Shown in pieces: positions 44,714 to 52,595 of a stretch of 53,369 nucleotides of DNA. Numbering within the stretch: position 1 is the stretch's first letter; the number at the start of each line of letters is the position of its first letter. Where the stretch lies: positions 1 to 53,369 of the forward strand of contig DATDOO010000223.1 in assembly GCA_035293245.1 (NCBI GenBank), given 5' to 3'. The translations under genes were made by a program, and so were the position numbers. The DNA is from DATDOO01 sp035293245. Lineage in GTDB: Bacteria > Pseudomonadota > Gammaproteobacteria > Methylococcales > Methylococcaceae. The notes below the pieces were generated by a model that was given only the letters and a program-made list of their open reading frames with translations, did no database searches and had not been told where the DNA came from.

Positions 44714-45314
44714 GTTGCCGCAGGGCGCCTCTCATGATGTGCAGCGCCGAATCCAGGACGATGACGGCAATGACCACGCCGAGCGCCAGGTCCGGCCACA
44801 GGGTTCCGCTCCAGGCCACCCCGCCCGCGGCGAGCAGCACGCCGACGTTGGCCAGCACGTCGTTGCGCGAGCACAGCCACACCGCCTTCAGATCGATGTC
44901 GTCGGCCCGATGCCGCCATAGCAGACGCAGGCACAACAGGTTGGCGAGCAGCGCGGCGGCGGCGGTCAGGGCGATGATGCCGGCGTCGGGAAGCACGGGG
45001 TCGAGCACTTTCTCCCGCGCTTCGGCCAATACCAGGATGCCGCCGGCAAACATGGCAATCCCTTTGAGCAGCGCCGAGACCGCACGCCAGCGCGGGCCGC
45101 GCTCCAGCACCCACAGGGTGAAGGCGTACGCCAGGGCATCGCTCAGCATATCCAGGGCGTCGGCCAGCAGCGCTGTGGAGTGTGCCAACCAGCCCGCCGC
45201 GATTTCGACCAGAAACATGGCCGTGTTGATCGCCAGCGCCCAGCGCAGCACCGAACTTTGCTGCTGCCGCAAGGCGGCGAGTTCACAGTCTTTGTCTTCG
45301 CAGTGATGGGACAT
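44703..45314 (-). CDS. Cation diffusion facilitator-type transporter
   Basis: A 203-residue membrane protein with about five or six hydrophobic segments. The start M-S-H-H-C-E-D-K-D-C-E carries Cys and His residues that could bind metal; the membrane core has A-L-L-A-D-A-L-D-M-L-S-D-A with the paired Asp residues of the CDF zinc-transport site. It is much shorter than usual CDF proteins (about 300) because the C-terminal cytoplasmic domain is missing, a known short subtype. It lies 56 nt upstream of the CheB-CheR gene. Confidence 0.8.
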   Translation of the reverse strand: MSHHCEDKDCELAALRQQQSSVLRWALAINTAMFLVEIAAGWLAHSTALLADALDMLSDALAYAFTLWVLERGPRWRAVSALLKGIAMFAGGILVLAEAREKVLDPVLPDAGIIALTAAAALLANLLCLRLLWRHRADDIDLKAVWLCSRNDVLANVGVLLAAGGVAWSGTLWPDLALGVVIAVIVLDSALHIMRGALRQLAE

Positions 45315-45378
45315 ACGGGCCCAGGCAGGGGAAAGAGGGGCGCCGTGCCGTCGAAAAGGCGGTCCGCAGGGGACGGTT

Positions 45379-45407
45379 ATGACTTCGAGCGCGCTGCTCA
45401 GTATAAT
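45379..45407 (+). promoter_or_regulatory. Sigma-70 promoter for nhaD
   Basis: ATGACT (45379-45384) and a perfect TATAAT (45402-45407) with a 17-nt spacer. Predicted transcription start is near 45414, giving a leader of about 108 nt. Confidence 0.7.
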
Positions 45408-45413
45408 GAAATG

Positions 45414-45521
45414 AGGAAGTTAAGGTTCCCGGCGGGCGATTTTGTTGGCGCTCACGGGGCGATCCGACATCACCGAGCTTTCGCGCCGGGCGGAAGGTCA
45501 AAAAAAGAAGAGGGCACTGCA
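45414..45521 (+). promoter_or_regulatory. Structured 5' leader of nhaD, possible ion-sensing element
   Basis: CCCGGCG (45428-45434) pairs perfectly with CGCCGGG (45484-45490), enclosing about 50 nt and ending just before an A-rich stretch and the ribosome site AGAGGG. Leaders of sodium and lithium exporter genes often carry riboswitches, but I cannot match this one to a known class from memory. Confidence 0.3.
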
Positions 45522-46892
45522 TTGTTACGCGCGATTTCATTTTCACTGGTCTCACTGGCGCTGCTGCTACTGCCGGAATGGTCGTGGGCGGCCGAGGAAC
45601 TGCAAAACCTGGGGCTCACGGGAACTCAGCGCGGCATTTATGCCGTGCTGATTTTCATCATCGCCTACGCCTTCGTGATGACGGAGGAATACTCGCACCT
45701 CAGGAAGTCCAAGCCGGTCATCCTCGCGGCGGGGATCATCTGGGCGCACGTCGCCTGGCTGGCGCAGATCAACGACGTGCCGGGCGAGCAGGTGCACGCG
45801 GCGTTCAAGCACAATCTGGAAGAATACGCCGAACTGTTCCTGTTCCTGCTGGTGGCCATGACCTACATCAACGCCATGGCGGAACGCAACGTTTTCGAGG
45901 CGTTGCGCTGCTGGCTCATCAGCCGCCGCTTCGGTTACCGCAAACTGTTCTGGATCACCGGCGTCATCACGTTTTTCCTTTCCTCCGTCGCGGACAACCT
46001 GACCTCCGCCCTGCTGGTGGGCGCGGTGGTGATGGCGGTGGGCGCCAATAGCCCCAAGTTCGTGGCCCTGGGCTTCATCAACCTCGTCATCGCTGCCAAT
46101 GCCGGCGGTGCGTTCAGCCCGTTCGGCGACATCACCACCCTGATGGTCTGGCAGGCCGGCAAGGCGGAGTTTTTCGATTTCTTCGAGCTGTTCATCCCCT
46201 CCGTGGTGAATTTCGTGGTGCCGGCGGCTTTCATGCATTTCGCCATTCCCGACGAGGCTCCCGCCCAAACGGACGAAGAAATGGTGCAACTGAGACCCGG
46301 CGCCTGGGTGGTGTGCGGCCTGTTTGCCGCGACCATCTTTACCGCCGTCAGCTTCAAGCAGTTCCTGCACCTGCCTCCGTTCATGGGCATGATGGTGGGG
46401 CTGTCCTTCCTGATGTTCTACGGTTACCGGATCAAGATCCTGTTCGGCAACCACGAGGACCATTTCGACATTTTCCACCGGGTGCGCGACGCGGAGTGGG
46501 ACACTTTGCTGTTCTTCTTCGGCGTGGTGTTTGCGGTGGGCGGCCTGGGCTACATCGGCTACCTGGAACTGGCTTCCAGCGCTATGTACGACGGTATGGG
46601 CGCGACGACCGCCAATATCCTCATCGGGGTGTTGTCCGCGGTGGTGGATAACATCCCGGTCATGTTCGCGGTGCTGAACATGAATCCGGACATGGACATC
46701 TATCAATGGATGCTGGTGACGCTGACCGCGGGCGTCGGCGGCTCCATGTTGTCCGTGGGTTCGGCGGCCGGGGTGGCGCTGATGGGAACGTCCCGCGGCA
46801 TGTACACCTTCTTCAGCCATCTGAAATGGACGCCGGCGGTGGTCGTGGGCTACGTCGCCAGCATTCTGACCCATTACCTGATCAACGGCTGA
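45522..46892 (+). CDS. nhaD: Sodium/proton antiporter, NhaD-type
   Basis: A 456-residue inner-membrane antiporter with about twelve helices. After a signal-like first helix come the family signatures N-A-M-A-E-R-N-V-F-E-A-L near 108, S-S-V-A-D-N-L-T-S-A near 151, A-N-A-G-G-A-F-S-P-F-G-D near 186 and V-D-N-I-P-V-M-F near 378; the Asp residues in these are the usual ion ligands. The start is TTG 45522 with AGAGGG upstream; no ATG fits the length. It has its own promoter and terminator. Confidence 0.85.
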   Translation: MLRAISFSLVSLALLLLPEWSWAAEELQNLGLTGTQRGIYAVLIFIIAYAFVMTEEYSHLRKSKPVILAAGIIWAHVAWLAQINDVPGEQVHAAFKHNLEEYAELFLFLLVAMTYINAMAERNVFEALRCWLISRRFGYRKLFWITGVITFFLSSVADNLTSALLVGAVVMAVGANSPKFVALGFINLVIAANAGGAFSPFGDITTLMVWQAGKAEFFDFFELFIPSVVNFVVPAAFMHFAIPDEAPAQTDEEMVQLRPGAWVVCGLFAATIFTAVSFKQFLHLPPFMGMMVGLSFLMFYGYRIKILFGNHEDHFDIFHRVRDAEWDTLLFFFGVVFAVGGLGYIGYLELASSAMYDGMGATTANILIGVLSAVVDNIPVMFAVLNMNPDMDIYQWMLVTLTAGVGGSMLSVGSAAGVALMGTSRGMYTFFSHLKWTPAVVVGYVASILTHYLING

Positions 46893-46922
46893 AAGGCCTG
46901 GGGCTATTTTCGGTGGATGTGG

Positions 46923-46950
46923 ACGCCCGGTTCATCCGGGCGTTCGTTTT
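46923..46950 (+). terminator. Intrinsic terminator after nhaD
   Basis: ACGCCCGG (46923-46930) pairs perfectly with CCGGGCGT (46936-46943) over a 5-nt loop, followed by TCGTTTT. Confidence 0.8.
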
Positions 46951-47086
46951 CCTGGGTTGCTCTGGCGGGATATGCGCGGTTGCGCTATTTTATGAGCGTT
47001 GCAAAACGAATCCGGCAGGGGAGCCGAGTGACTATCGGCCGTGAGCGGGTTCGACTGTCCACTGTATTTGGAGATGGGAAGGGCAT

Positions 47087-47401
47087 ATGTCGGAAAACAG
47101 GGTGCATTATCGTAAAAGCCTGCGCGCCTCGGGCCTGGTCGTCAGCGACGGCGAGGAGATCGGCTTCAGGTTGCAGGACTTGTCCACCAGCGGCGCCAAG
47201 GTTCTTTTCGAGAGGGATCCGGGCCTGGCGAAGCTGGATCTGGTCAAGGTGCGACTCACCGGGCTGAAAGTGGAAGGTTATGCCTCGGTAGTCTGGGTGA
47301 CGCCGCTCACCGGCGGTGATGGGGGCTATGAAGTGGGACTCAACTTCATGAGCCTGGATGGCATCGACGGCAACGCTTACCGGTATCGATTCGGGGGATA
47401 A
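47087..47401 (+). CDS. PilZ-domain protein
   Basis: A 104-residue single-domain protein. It has the c-di-GMP-binding R-x-x-x-R pattern (R-V-H-Y-R-K-S-L-R) at residues 5-13 and the second motif D-L-S-T-S-G-A near 31-37. It would act as a c-di-GMP receptor, possibly for surface polymer or motility control. ATG 47087 is preceded by GGGAAGG. Confidence 0.85.
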   Translation: MSENRVHYRKSLRASGLVVSDGEEIGFRLQDLSTSGAKVLFERDPGLAKLDLVKVRLTGLKVEGYASVVWVTPLTGGDGGYEVGLNFMSLDGIDGNAYRYRFGG

Positions 47402-47405
47402 GTTC

Positions 47406-47819
47406 TCATTCCCCCTGCTTGAACCGATGGATCTGGCGGCGTTCCTTTTTGTTGGGGCGGTGGCCGGGATCGCCGAACAGTTCCATCTCTTCGCGCCGTT
47501 GCGCGACCCGCGCCTGGCGACGGGCGCAGCTTTCCGGCGTTTCATCGTATAACCGCGCGGCCTCGCCGGCCGGGCGCCTTTGGCGCGACAACCCGGTTAC
47601 CACGATATCCCACTCGTATTGCTCCTTGTGGATGGTAAGGCGCGCGCCCGGCGCGATTTCCTTGCCGGGTTTTACCCGTTGCCCGTTGAGATGCACCTTG
47701 CCGCCGTTGATGGCGTCGGTGGCCAGTTGGCGGGTCTTGAAGAAACGCGCCGCCCACAGCCATTTGTCGAGACGGAGGTTCTCCGCTCCTTCATTTCCCT
47801 TTCTCTCGCGATCGTTCAC
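47406..47819 (-). CDS. hslR: Heat shock protein 15, S4-domain RNA-binding protein
   Basis: A 137-residue protein. The S4 domain spans about 15-80 (L-R-L-D-K-W-L-W-A-A-R-F-F-K-T-R, G-G-K-V-H-L-N-G-Q-R-V-K-P), followed by a basic, glutamate-rich tail as in E. coli Hsp15, which rescues stalled 50S subunits. Its start overlaps the stop of the rhodanese gene (ATGA), so it is translated from that operon. It converges with the PilZ gene 4 nt away. Confidence 0.88.
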   Translation of the reverse strand: MNDRERKGNEGAENLRLDKWLWAARFFKTRQLATDAINGGKVHLNGQRVKPGKEIAPGARLTIHKEQYEWDIVVTGLSRQRRPAGEAARLYDETPESCARRQARVAQRREEMELFGDPGHRPNKKERRQIHRFKQGE

Positions 47820-48184
47820 GCGGGTTTTTCCGTAATCCCACCCTGATCCAGCCAGGAACTGAAGCCGCCGGCGAGACTGGTGGCGCCTTCATAACCGAGC
47901 TTGAGCAATGCATGCGTGGCCAGCGCGGAACGCCCGCCGGTCTGGCAATACACCAGAATCGGCGCGGATTTGTCGTCCTGAAAGGCCGGGTGCGCGTCGA
48001 CCTTGAACTCCAGCACGCCGCGTGGAATGTTGACCGCGCCGGGCAGGTGGCCCGCGGCATATTCCGCCGGCTCGCGCACGTCCAGAATGCGCGCGCTCCC
48101 CAGCCATTCCCGGGCGGTTTTCGGTTCCAGTTCGCGGATGTGTTGTTTCGCTTCGGCGACAAGATCTGCAGCAGTAAGAGCCAT
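47816..48184 (-). CDS. Rhodanese-domain protein
   Basis: A 122-residue single-domain sulfurtransferase: I-L-D-V-R-E-P-A-E-Y-A-A-G-H-L-P-G-A near 50-67, and the active loop C-Q-T-G-G-R near 96-101 with the catalytic cysteine. It is cytoplasmic. The start ATG at 48184 is 34 nt downstream of ilvA and the stop overlaps hslR. Confidence 0.87.
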   Translation of the reverse strand: MALTAADLVAEAKQHIRELEPKTAREWLGSARILDVREPAEYAAGHLPGAVNIPRGVLEFKVDAHPAFQDDKSAPILVYCQTGGRSALATHALLKLGYEGATSLAGGFSSWLDQGGITEKPA

Positions 48185-48218
48185 GGTCGTTCCTCCGGTG
48201 GGGTGTGTAAGGGTAAGT

Positions 48219-49748
48219 TTAGCCGCTCGCATCGCTACCGCCGGCGAACATACGGTAGGCGGGGTTGTGGGTCTCCTCGCGGCAGGCGAAGCCGGAAGCC
48301 GCGAGAAACCCGCGGAACTCCCGGCGCGCGCTTTTGGGCACTTGCGCTCCCATCAGCACGCGGCCGTAAGCCGCGCCGTGATTGCGGTAGTGAAACAGGC
48401 TGATGTTCCAGCGGCCGCCCATGGTGGAGAGAAATTCGAGCAGCGCGCCGGGGCGCTCGGGAAATTCGAAGTGGAACACCAGTTCGTCGAGCAGACGGGG
48501 CGCATGGCCGCCTACCATGTAGCGGACGTGTTCCTTGGCCAACTCGTTGTCGGTCATGTCCGTGACCTCGAATCCCTCGCAATTCAAGTGCTTGACCAGA
48601 TTTTCCCGGTCATGCCCGCCCTCGCGCGCTTCCAGGCCGACGAACACTTGGGCGCGGTCCGTATGGTAGAAACGGTAATTGAATTCGGTGACGCTGCGCC
48701 GCCCCAGCAGGCGGCAGAAGCGCAGAAAACTTCCGGGACGTTCGGGGATGGTGACCGCCAGCAGCATTTCCCGCTGCTCGCCGACCTGGGCGCGCTCAGC
48801 GACGTGGCGCAGGCGGTCGAAATTCATGTTGGCGCCGCTGTCGATGGCGATCAGCGTCCGTTCCCGCAAATCCTGGCGGGCGACATATTTTTTCAGTCCC
48901 GCGACGGCCAGGGCGCCGGCCGGTTCGGCGATGGAGCGGGTGTCGTCGAAGATGTCCTTGATGGCGGCGCAGATTTCGTCGGTGCTGACGGTCACGATTC
49001 CATCCACGCAGTGCTGGGCGATGCGGAACGGTTCCGCGCCGACCTGCTTGACCGCCACGCCGTCGGCGAACAGGCCGACCTGCTTGAGCGTAACCCGACG
49101 CTTGGCGGCCAGCGCCCGGTGCAGGCAGTCGGAATCCTCCGGCTCCACCCCGATGATCCGGGTGTCCGGGCGCACGAACTTGACGTAAGCCGCCACCCCG
49201 GCGATCAGCCCGCCGCCGCCCACCGGTACGAATATCGCGTGGATGTCGCCGGTGTGCTGGCGAAGAATCTCCATGCCGATGGTTCCCTGGCCGGCGATGA
49301 CTTCCGGGTCGTCGTAGGGGTGGACGAAGGCCAGGTTCCGTTCCCCGGCCAGTTGCAGGGCGTGCTGGCAGGCGTCGTCGTAGGAATCGCCGAACAGCAC
49401 GATCTCTGCTCCCAGATTGCGGACCGCCGAGACTTTGATGTCCGGGGTCGTGCAGGGCATGACGATTTGGGCGCGGATGCCGATCTGCCGGGCGGAGAGC
49501 GCCACGCCCTGGGCATGGTTGCCGGCGGAGGCGGCGATGACGCCTTTTCTGCGTGTGGCTTCGTCCAGGGCGGCGATCTTGTTGTACGCGCCGCGCAGCT
49601 TGAAGGAAAAAACCGGCTGCAAGTCCTCGCGCTTGAGCAAGACCGTGTTGTCAAGACGCCGCGACAAGCCGGGGACGTGGTCGAGCGGGGTTTCCACCGC
49701 CACGTCGTACACTTTGGCGCGGAGAATTTTTTCGATGTAGCGGTGCAT
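48219..49748 (-). CDS. ilvA: Threonine ammonia-lyase, biosynthetic
   Basis: A 509-residue PLP enzyme converting threonine to 2-oxobutanoate for isoleucine synthesis. Lys50 in S-F-K-L-R-G-A binds PLP; the phosphate loop is P-V-G-G-G-G-L-I-A-G near 182-191. The C-terminal third holds two ACT-like regulatory domains (P-E-R-P-G-S-F near 341 and P-E-R-P-G-A-L near 436), so isoleucine feedback is expected. The divergent neighbour is rpiA. Confidence 0.94.
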   Translation of the reverse strand: MHRYIEKILRAKVYDVAVETPLDHVPGLSRRLDNTVLLKREDLQPVFSFKLRGAYNKIAALDEATRRKGVIAASAGNHAQGVALSARQIGIRAQIVMPCTTPDIKVSAVRNLGAEIVLFGDSYDDACQHALQLAGERNLAFVHPYDDPEVIAGQGTIGMEILRQHTGDIHAIFVPVGGGGLIAGVAAYVKFVRPDTRIIGVEPEDSDCLHRALAAKRRVTLKQVGLFADGVAVKQVGAEPFRIAQHCVDGIVTVSTDEICAAIKDIFDDTRSIAEPAGALAVAGLKKYVARQDLRERTLIAIDSGANMNFDRLRHVAERAQVGEQREMLLAVTIPERPGSFLRFCRLLGRRSVTEFNYRFYHTDRAQVFVGLEAREGGHDRENLVKHLNCEGFEVTDMTDNELAKEHVRYMVGGHAPRLLDELVFHFEFPERPGALLEFLSTMGGRWNISLFHYRNHGAAYGRVLMGAQVPKSARREFRGFLAASGFACREETHNPAYRMFAGGSDASG

Positions 49749-49764
49749 GGAGCGCGGAAAACCT

Positions 49765-49793
49765 ATGACAGAACCTGCGTGGGGCTTTATGCT
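49765..49793 (+). promoter_or_regulatory. Sigma-70 promoter for rpiA
   Basis: ATGACA (49765-49770) and TATGCT (49788-49793) with a 17-nt spacer. The start site near 49800 leaves about 20 nt before the GTG at 49820, which supports that start codon over an upstream TTG that lies inside the -10 box. Confidence 0.6.
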
Positions 49794-49819
49794 TGGAGTT
49801 TTTCTTCGCGGAGGTAGAT

Positions 49820-50479
49820 GTGACCCAGGATGAACTGAAAAAGCGGGTGGCCGAGGCGGCCCTGGAATACGTGAAGGGACAGGGCGTGATCGGCATCGGT
49901 ACCGGATCCACCACCAACCATTTTATTGACTTGCTGGCGGACGTGAAAGGCGGCATCGAAGGCGCCGTTTCCAGTTCGGAAGGCAGCACCCAGCGTCTGA
50001 AAAAAATCGGCATCCCGGTGCTCGACCTCAACGCGGTGGGTACGCTGGACGTATACGTGGATGGCGCGGACGAAATCAATCCGCGTCTCCAACTCGTCAA
50101 GGGCGGCGGCGGGGCTCTGACGCGCGAAAAGATCATCGCCGGCGCCAGCCGGACATTCGTCTGTATCGCCGACGAATCGAAGTGCGTCGACGTGCTGGGC
50201 AAGTATCCCCTGCCCGTGGAGGTGATACCGATGGCGCGCAGCTTTGTGGCGCGCGAACTGGTGAAGTTGGGCGGCCGGCCGGCGTGGCGGGAGAATTACG
50301 TCACCGACAACGGCAACGCCATCCTGGACGTGCACAACCTGGACATCCTCCAGCCCATGGAGATGGAGAAAACCATCAACAATATCCCCGGCGTGGTGAC
50401 GGTGGGGCTGTTCGCCCTGCGCCCGGCGGACGTGGTGTTGCTGGGCGGCAAGGACGGGGTGCGCAAGCTCACCGTTTGA
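49820..50479 (+). CDS. rpiA: Ribose-5-phosphate isomerase A
   Basis: A 219-residue enzyme interconverting ribose-5-phosphate and ribulose-5-phosphate in the pentose phosphate pathway. Motifs: G-T-G-S-T-T near 27-32, D-G-A-D-E-I near 83-88, and K-G-G-G-G-A-L-T-R-E-K near 96-106 with the catalytic Glu. The GTG start at 49820 has a perfect GGAGGT at the right spacing and gives the usual length. Confidence 0.94.
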   Translation: MTQDELKKRVAEAALEYVKGQGVIGIGTGSTTNHFIDLLADVKGGIEGAVSSSEGSTQRLKKIGIPVLDLNAVGTLDVYVDGADEINPRLQLVKGGGGALTREKIIAGASRTFVCIADESKCVDVLGKYPLPVEVIPMARSFVARELVKLGGRPAWRENYVTDNGNAILDVHNLDILQPMEMEKTINNIPGVVTVGLFALRPADVVLLGGKDGVRKLTV

Positions 50480-50506
50480 CGAACTGGTTCCCGAGGGGAG
50501 GGCCGG

Positions 50507-50842
50507 TCAGCCTTCCCCGAGGGGCAGTTCCATCTGGGCGTCGTTATCCAGGGCGCGGTCGATCTTGCGCTGCATGTCCATGACCTGCAGGGTGAGATTG
50601 ACCGGCAGCGGCTGCGCGGCGGCATTGCGACTCTGCGTCTGCATGAGCTCGTGGGCAATGTTCAGCGCCGCCATGACGGCGATGCGCTCGGCGCCCACAA
50701 CCCGGCCATGATCGCTGATAATGCGCATCTTGCCGTCCAGGTAGCGCGCCGCAGCCACCAGTTCTTCCCGTTCCTCCTCCTCGCAGGAGATGCGGTATTC
50801 CTTGCCGAGGATGTCCACCCTTACCGTGGCGGTCTGGCTCAT
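50507..50842 (-). CDS. zapA: Cell division protein ZapA
   Basis: A 111-residue protein: the N-terminal globular part (V-R-V-D-I-L-G-K-E-Y-R-I-S-C) and a helical C-terminal part typical of ZapA, which bundles FtsZ filaments at midcell. It overlaps the upstream zapB-like gene by 4 nt. Convergent with rpiA. Confidence 0.87.
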   Translation of the reverse strand: MSQTATVRVDILGKEYRISCEEEEREELVAAARYLDGKMRIISDHGRVVGAERIAVMAALNIAHELMQTQSRNAAAQPLPVNLTLQVMDMQRKIDRALDNDAQMELPLGEG

Positions 50843-51069
50843 GGTTCGCCGAATTCCGCAGACTTGAGGCGGGCCATGATCTCTTCGACCCGGCCGCGGG
50901 CCAAGGCGGTTTTTTCCACCAGTTGCGCCCGTTCGCGCAGCAGTTGGTCGTGCCGCTCCTGGATGGCGCGCTTCTCCTGGTGCAATTGCTCGCACAGGTG
51001 CAGCAACGCGTCGAGTTTTTCGTTCAAACGGTTCAATTCATGCTCGAAATCGGCAACATCCGCGCTCAC
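50839..51069 (-). CDS. zapB: Cell division protein ZapB-like coiled coil
   Basis: A 76-residue protein, almost entirely a coiled coil (L-N-R-L-N-E-K-L-D-A-L-L start, repeated L-x-x-E/Q-x-x pattern), ending near the zapA start. Size, position and heptads fit the small ZapB-like (TIGR02449-type) proteins that act with ZapA. Confidence 0.78.
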   Translation of the reverse strand: MSADVADFEHELNRLNEKLDALLHLCEQLHQEKRAIQERHDQLLRERAQLVEKTALARGRVEEIMARLKSAEFGEP

Positions 51070-51208
51070 GATTTTCGTTCCTAAGGATTTGTGGAAGACG
51101 GCGGGATGCTAGCATAATCCCTTCGGCCCCGTCAGTCGGGCCAGGGAAACGGATACGATCGCGGCGAACAGCCGCCCGGAAACCGGAGCACCCTGTCTGC
51201 CAGGATCG

Positions 51209-51246
51209 TTTCCCTCATCCCGACGCCCCCGGCGGGATGAGGGAAA
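51209..51246 (+). repeat. Perfect 14-bp inverted repeat upstream of pepP
   Basis: TTTCCCTCATCCCG (51209-51222) and its reverse complement (51233-51246) around a 10-nt loop. It lies in the divergent zapB-pepP region, 36 bp before the pepP start, and has no T-run. It may be an operator, an mRNA processing hairpin or a small dispersed repeat. Confidence 0.5.
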
Positions 51247-51281
51247 CCAGGTTGCCGCGACTTTAAATTTACGTTTTACAG

Positions 51282-52595
51282 ATGATTTCACCCAGGGAAT
51301 TCCACACGCGCCGCCAGCGCTTGCTGCGGCGGATCGGCAAGAACGCGGCGGCGGTGATCGCCGGCGCGCCCGCTGCACAGCGCAATCGGGACGTGGATTT
51401 TCCCTACCGGCAAAACAGCGATTTCCATTACCTGACCGGTTTCGACGAACCGGAATCCCTGGCGTTTTTCCTTCCCGGGCGGTCCGATGGCGAATTCGTG
51501 CTGTTCTGCAGGGAATACGATCCGAAACAGGCGGTGTGGACCGGCCATCACGCCGGCCTGGAAGGGGCGCGGCGCGACCATGGCGCCGACCAGGCCCATC
51601 CCATCGGCGAGGTGGATAAACTGGCGCCCGGCCTGCTCGAAGGGCGGACGCGGATTTATTTTCCCATGGAAGCGGAGAACGATCTCCCGGCCCGGGTGCA
51701 GGGCTGGATTCGCACCCTGCGGGCCAAGGCGCGCAGCGGCGTGAAAGCCCCCGACGAGCTCGTGGCGCTGGAAAAGCCCCTGCACGAGATGCGCCTGTTC
51801 AAGAGCAAGGGCGAGATCGCCCTCATGCGCGAGGCGGCCAGGGTTTCCGTCGCCGCCCACCGGCGGGCCCTGCGCGCCTCCCGTCCGGGCATGCGCGAAT
51901 ACCAGATCGAGGCGGAACTCCTGCACGAATTCACCCTCGCGGGGCTGCGCGCGCCGGCTTATCCGAGCATCGTCGCCGCGGGCCGCAACGCCTGCGTGCT
52001 GCATTACACGGAGAACGGCGCGGAACTCAAGGACGGCGATCTCCTGCTCATCGACGCCGGCGCCGAGCATGAATACTACGCCGCCGACATCACCCGCACC
52101 TTCCCCATCAACGGCCGCTTCAGTCCGGAGCAGAGGGCCATCTACCAACTGGTGCTGGACGCGCAGGCTTCCGCCCTGGAACACATTCGTCCCGGCGCGC
52201 GCTGGAACGAACCCCACGATGCGGCCGTCCGCACCCTGACCAAGGGGCTGATCGGCCTCGGTCTCCTCAAGGGCAAACTGGACAAGCAAATCGAAAGGGA
52301 AAAGTACAAGCGCTTCTTCATGCACCGCACCGGCCACTGGCTCGGCATGGACGTGCACGACGTGGGCGACTACAAGGTGGAAGACGAGTGGCGTCTGCTG
52401 GAGCCGGGCATGACCCTGACCGTGGAGCCGGGCTTGTACATCGCCCCGGATTGCGACAAGGTGGACAAGAAATGGCGCGGCATCGGCGTGCGCATCGAGG
52501 ACGACGTCCTCGTCACGCCGGCGGGTCATGAGGTGCTGACCGCGGACGCGCCGAAAACCGTGGCGGAAATCGAAGCCTGCATGGGAACCCGATGA
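51282..52595 (+). CDS. pepP: Xaa-Pro aminopeptidase
   Basis: A 437-residue metallopeptidase removing N-terminal residues before proline. The manganese ligands are visible: Asp258 and Asp269 (I-D-A-G-A-E and A-D-I-T-R), His in H-R-T-G-H-W-L-G-M, and two Glu in T-V-E-P-G-L-Y and G-V-R-I-E-D-D. The N-terminal domain (S-P-R-E-F-H-T-R-R) is typical. Its stop overlaps the ubiH-like start (ATGA), the conserved pepP-ubiH coupling of gammaproteobacteria. Confidence 0.94.
   Translation: MISPREFHTRRQRLLRRIGKNAAAVIAGAPAAQRNRDVDFPYRQNSDFHYLTGFDEPESLAFFLPGRSDGEFVLFCREYDPKQAVWTGHHAGLEGARRDHGADQAHPIGEVDKLAPGLLEGRTRIYFPMEAENDLPARVQGWIRTLRAKARSGVKAPDELVALEKPLHEMRLFKSKGEIALMREAARVSVAAHRRALRASRPGMREYQIEAELLHEFTLAGLRAPAYPSIVAAGRNACVLHYTENGAELKDGDLLLIDAGAEHEYYAADITRTFPINGRFSPEQRAIYQLVLDAQASALEHIRPGARWNEPHDAAVRTLTKGLIGLGLLKGKLDKQIEREKYKRFFMHRTGHWLGMDVHDVGDYKVEDEWRLLEPGMTLTVEPGLYIAPDCDKVDKKWRGIGVRIEDDVLVTPAGHEVLTADAPKTVAEIEACMGTR

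Noticed and set aside
50480..50506. 6S RNA gene next to zapA
   Set aside because: In many gammaproteobacteria ssrS follows zapA, but here only 27 nt separate zapA from the convergent rpiA.
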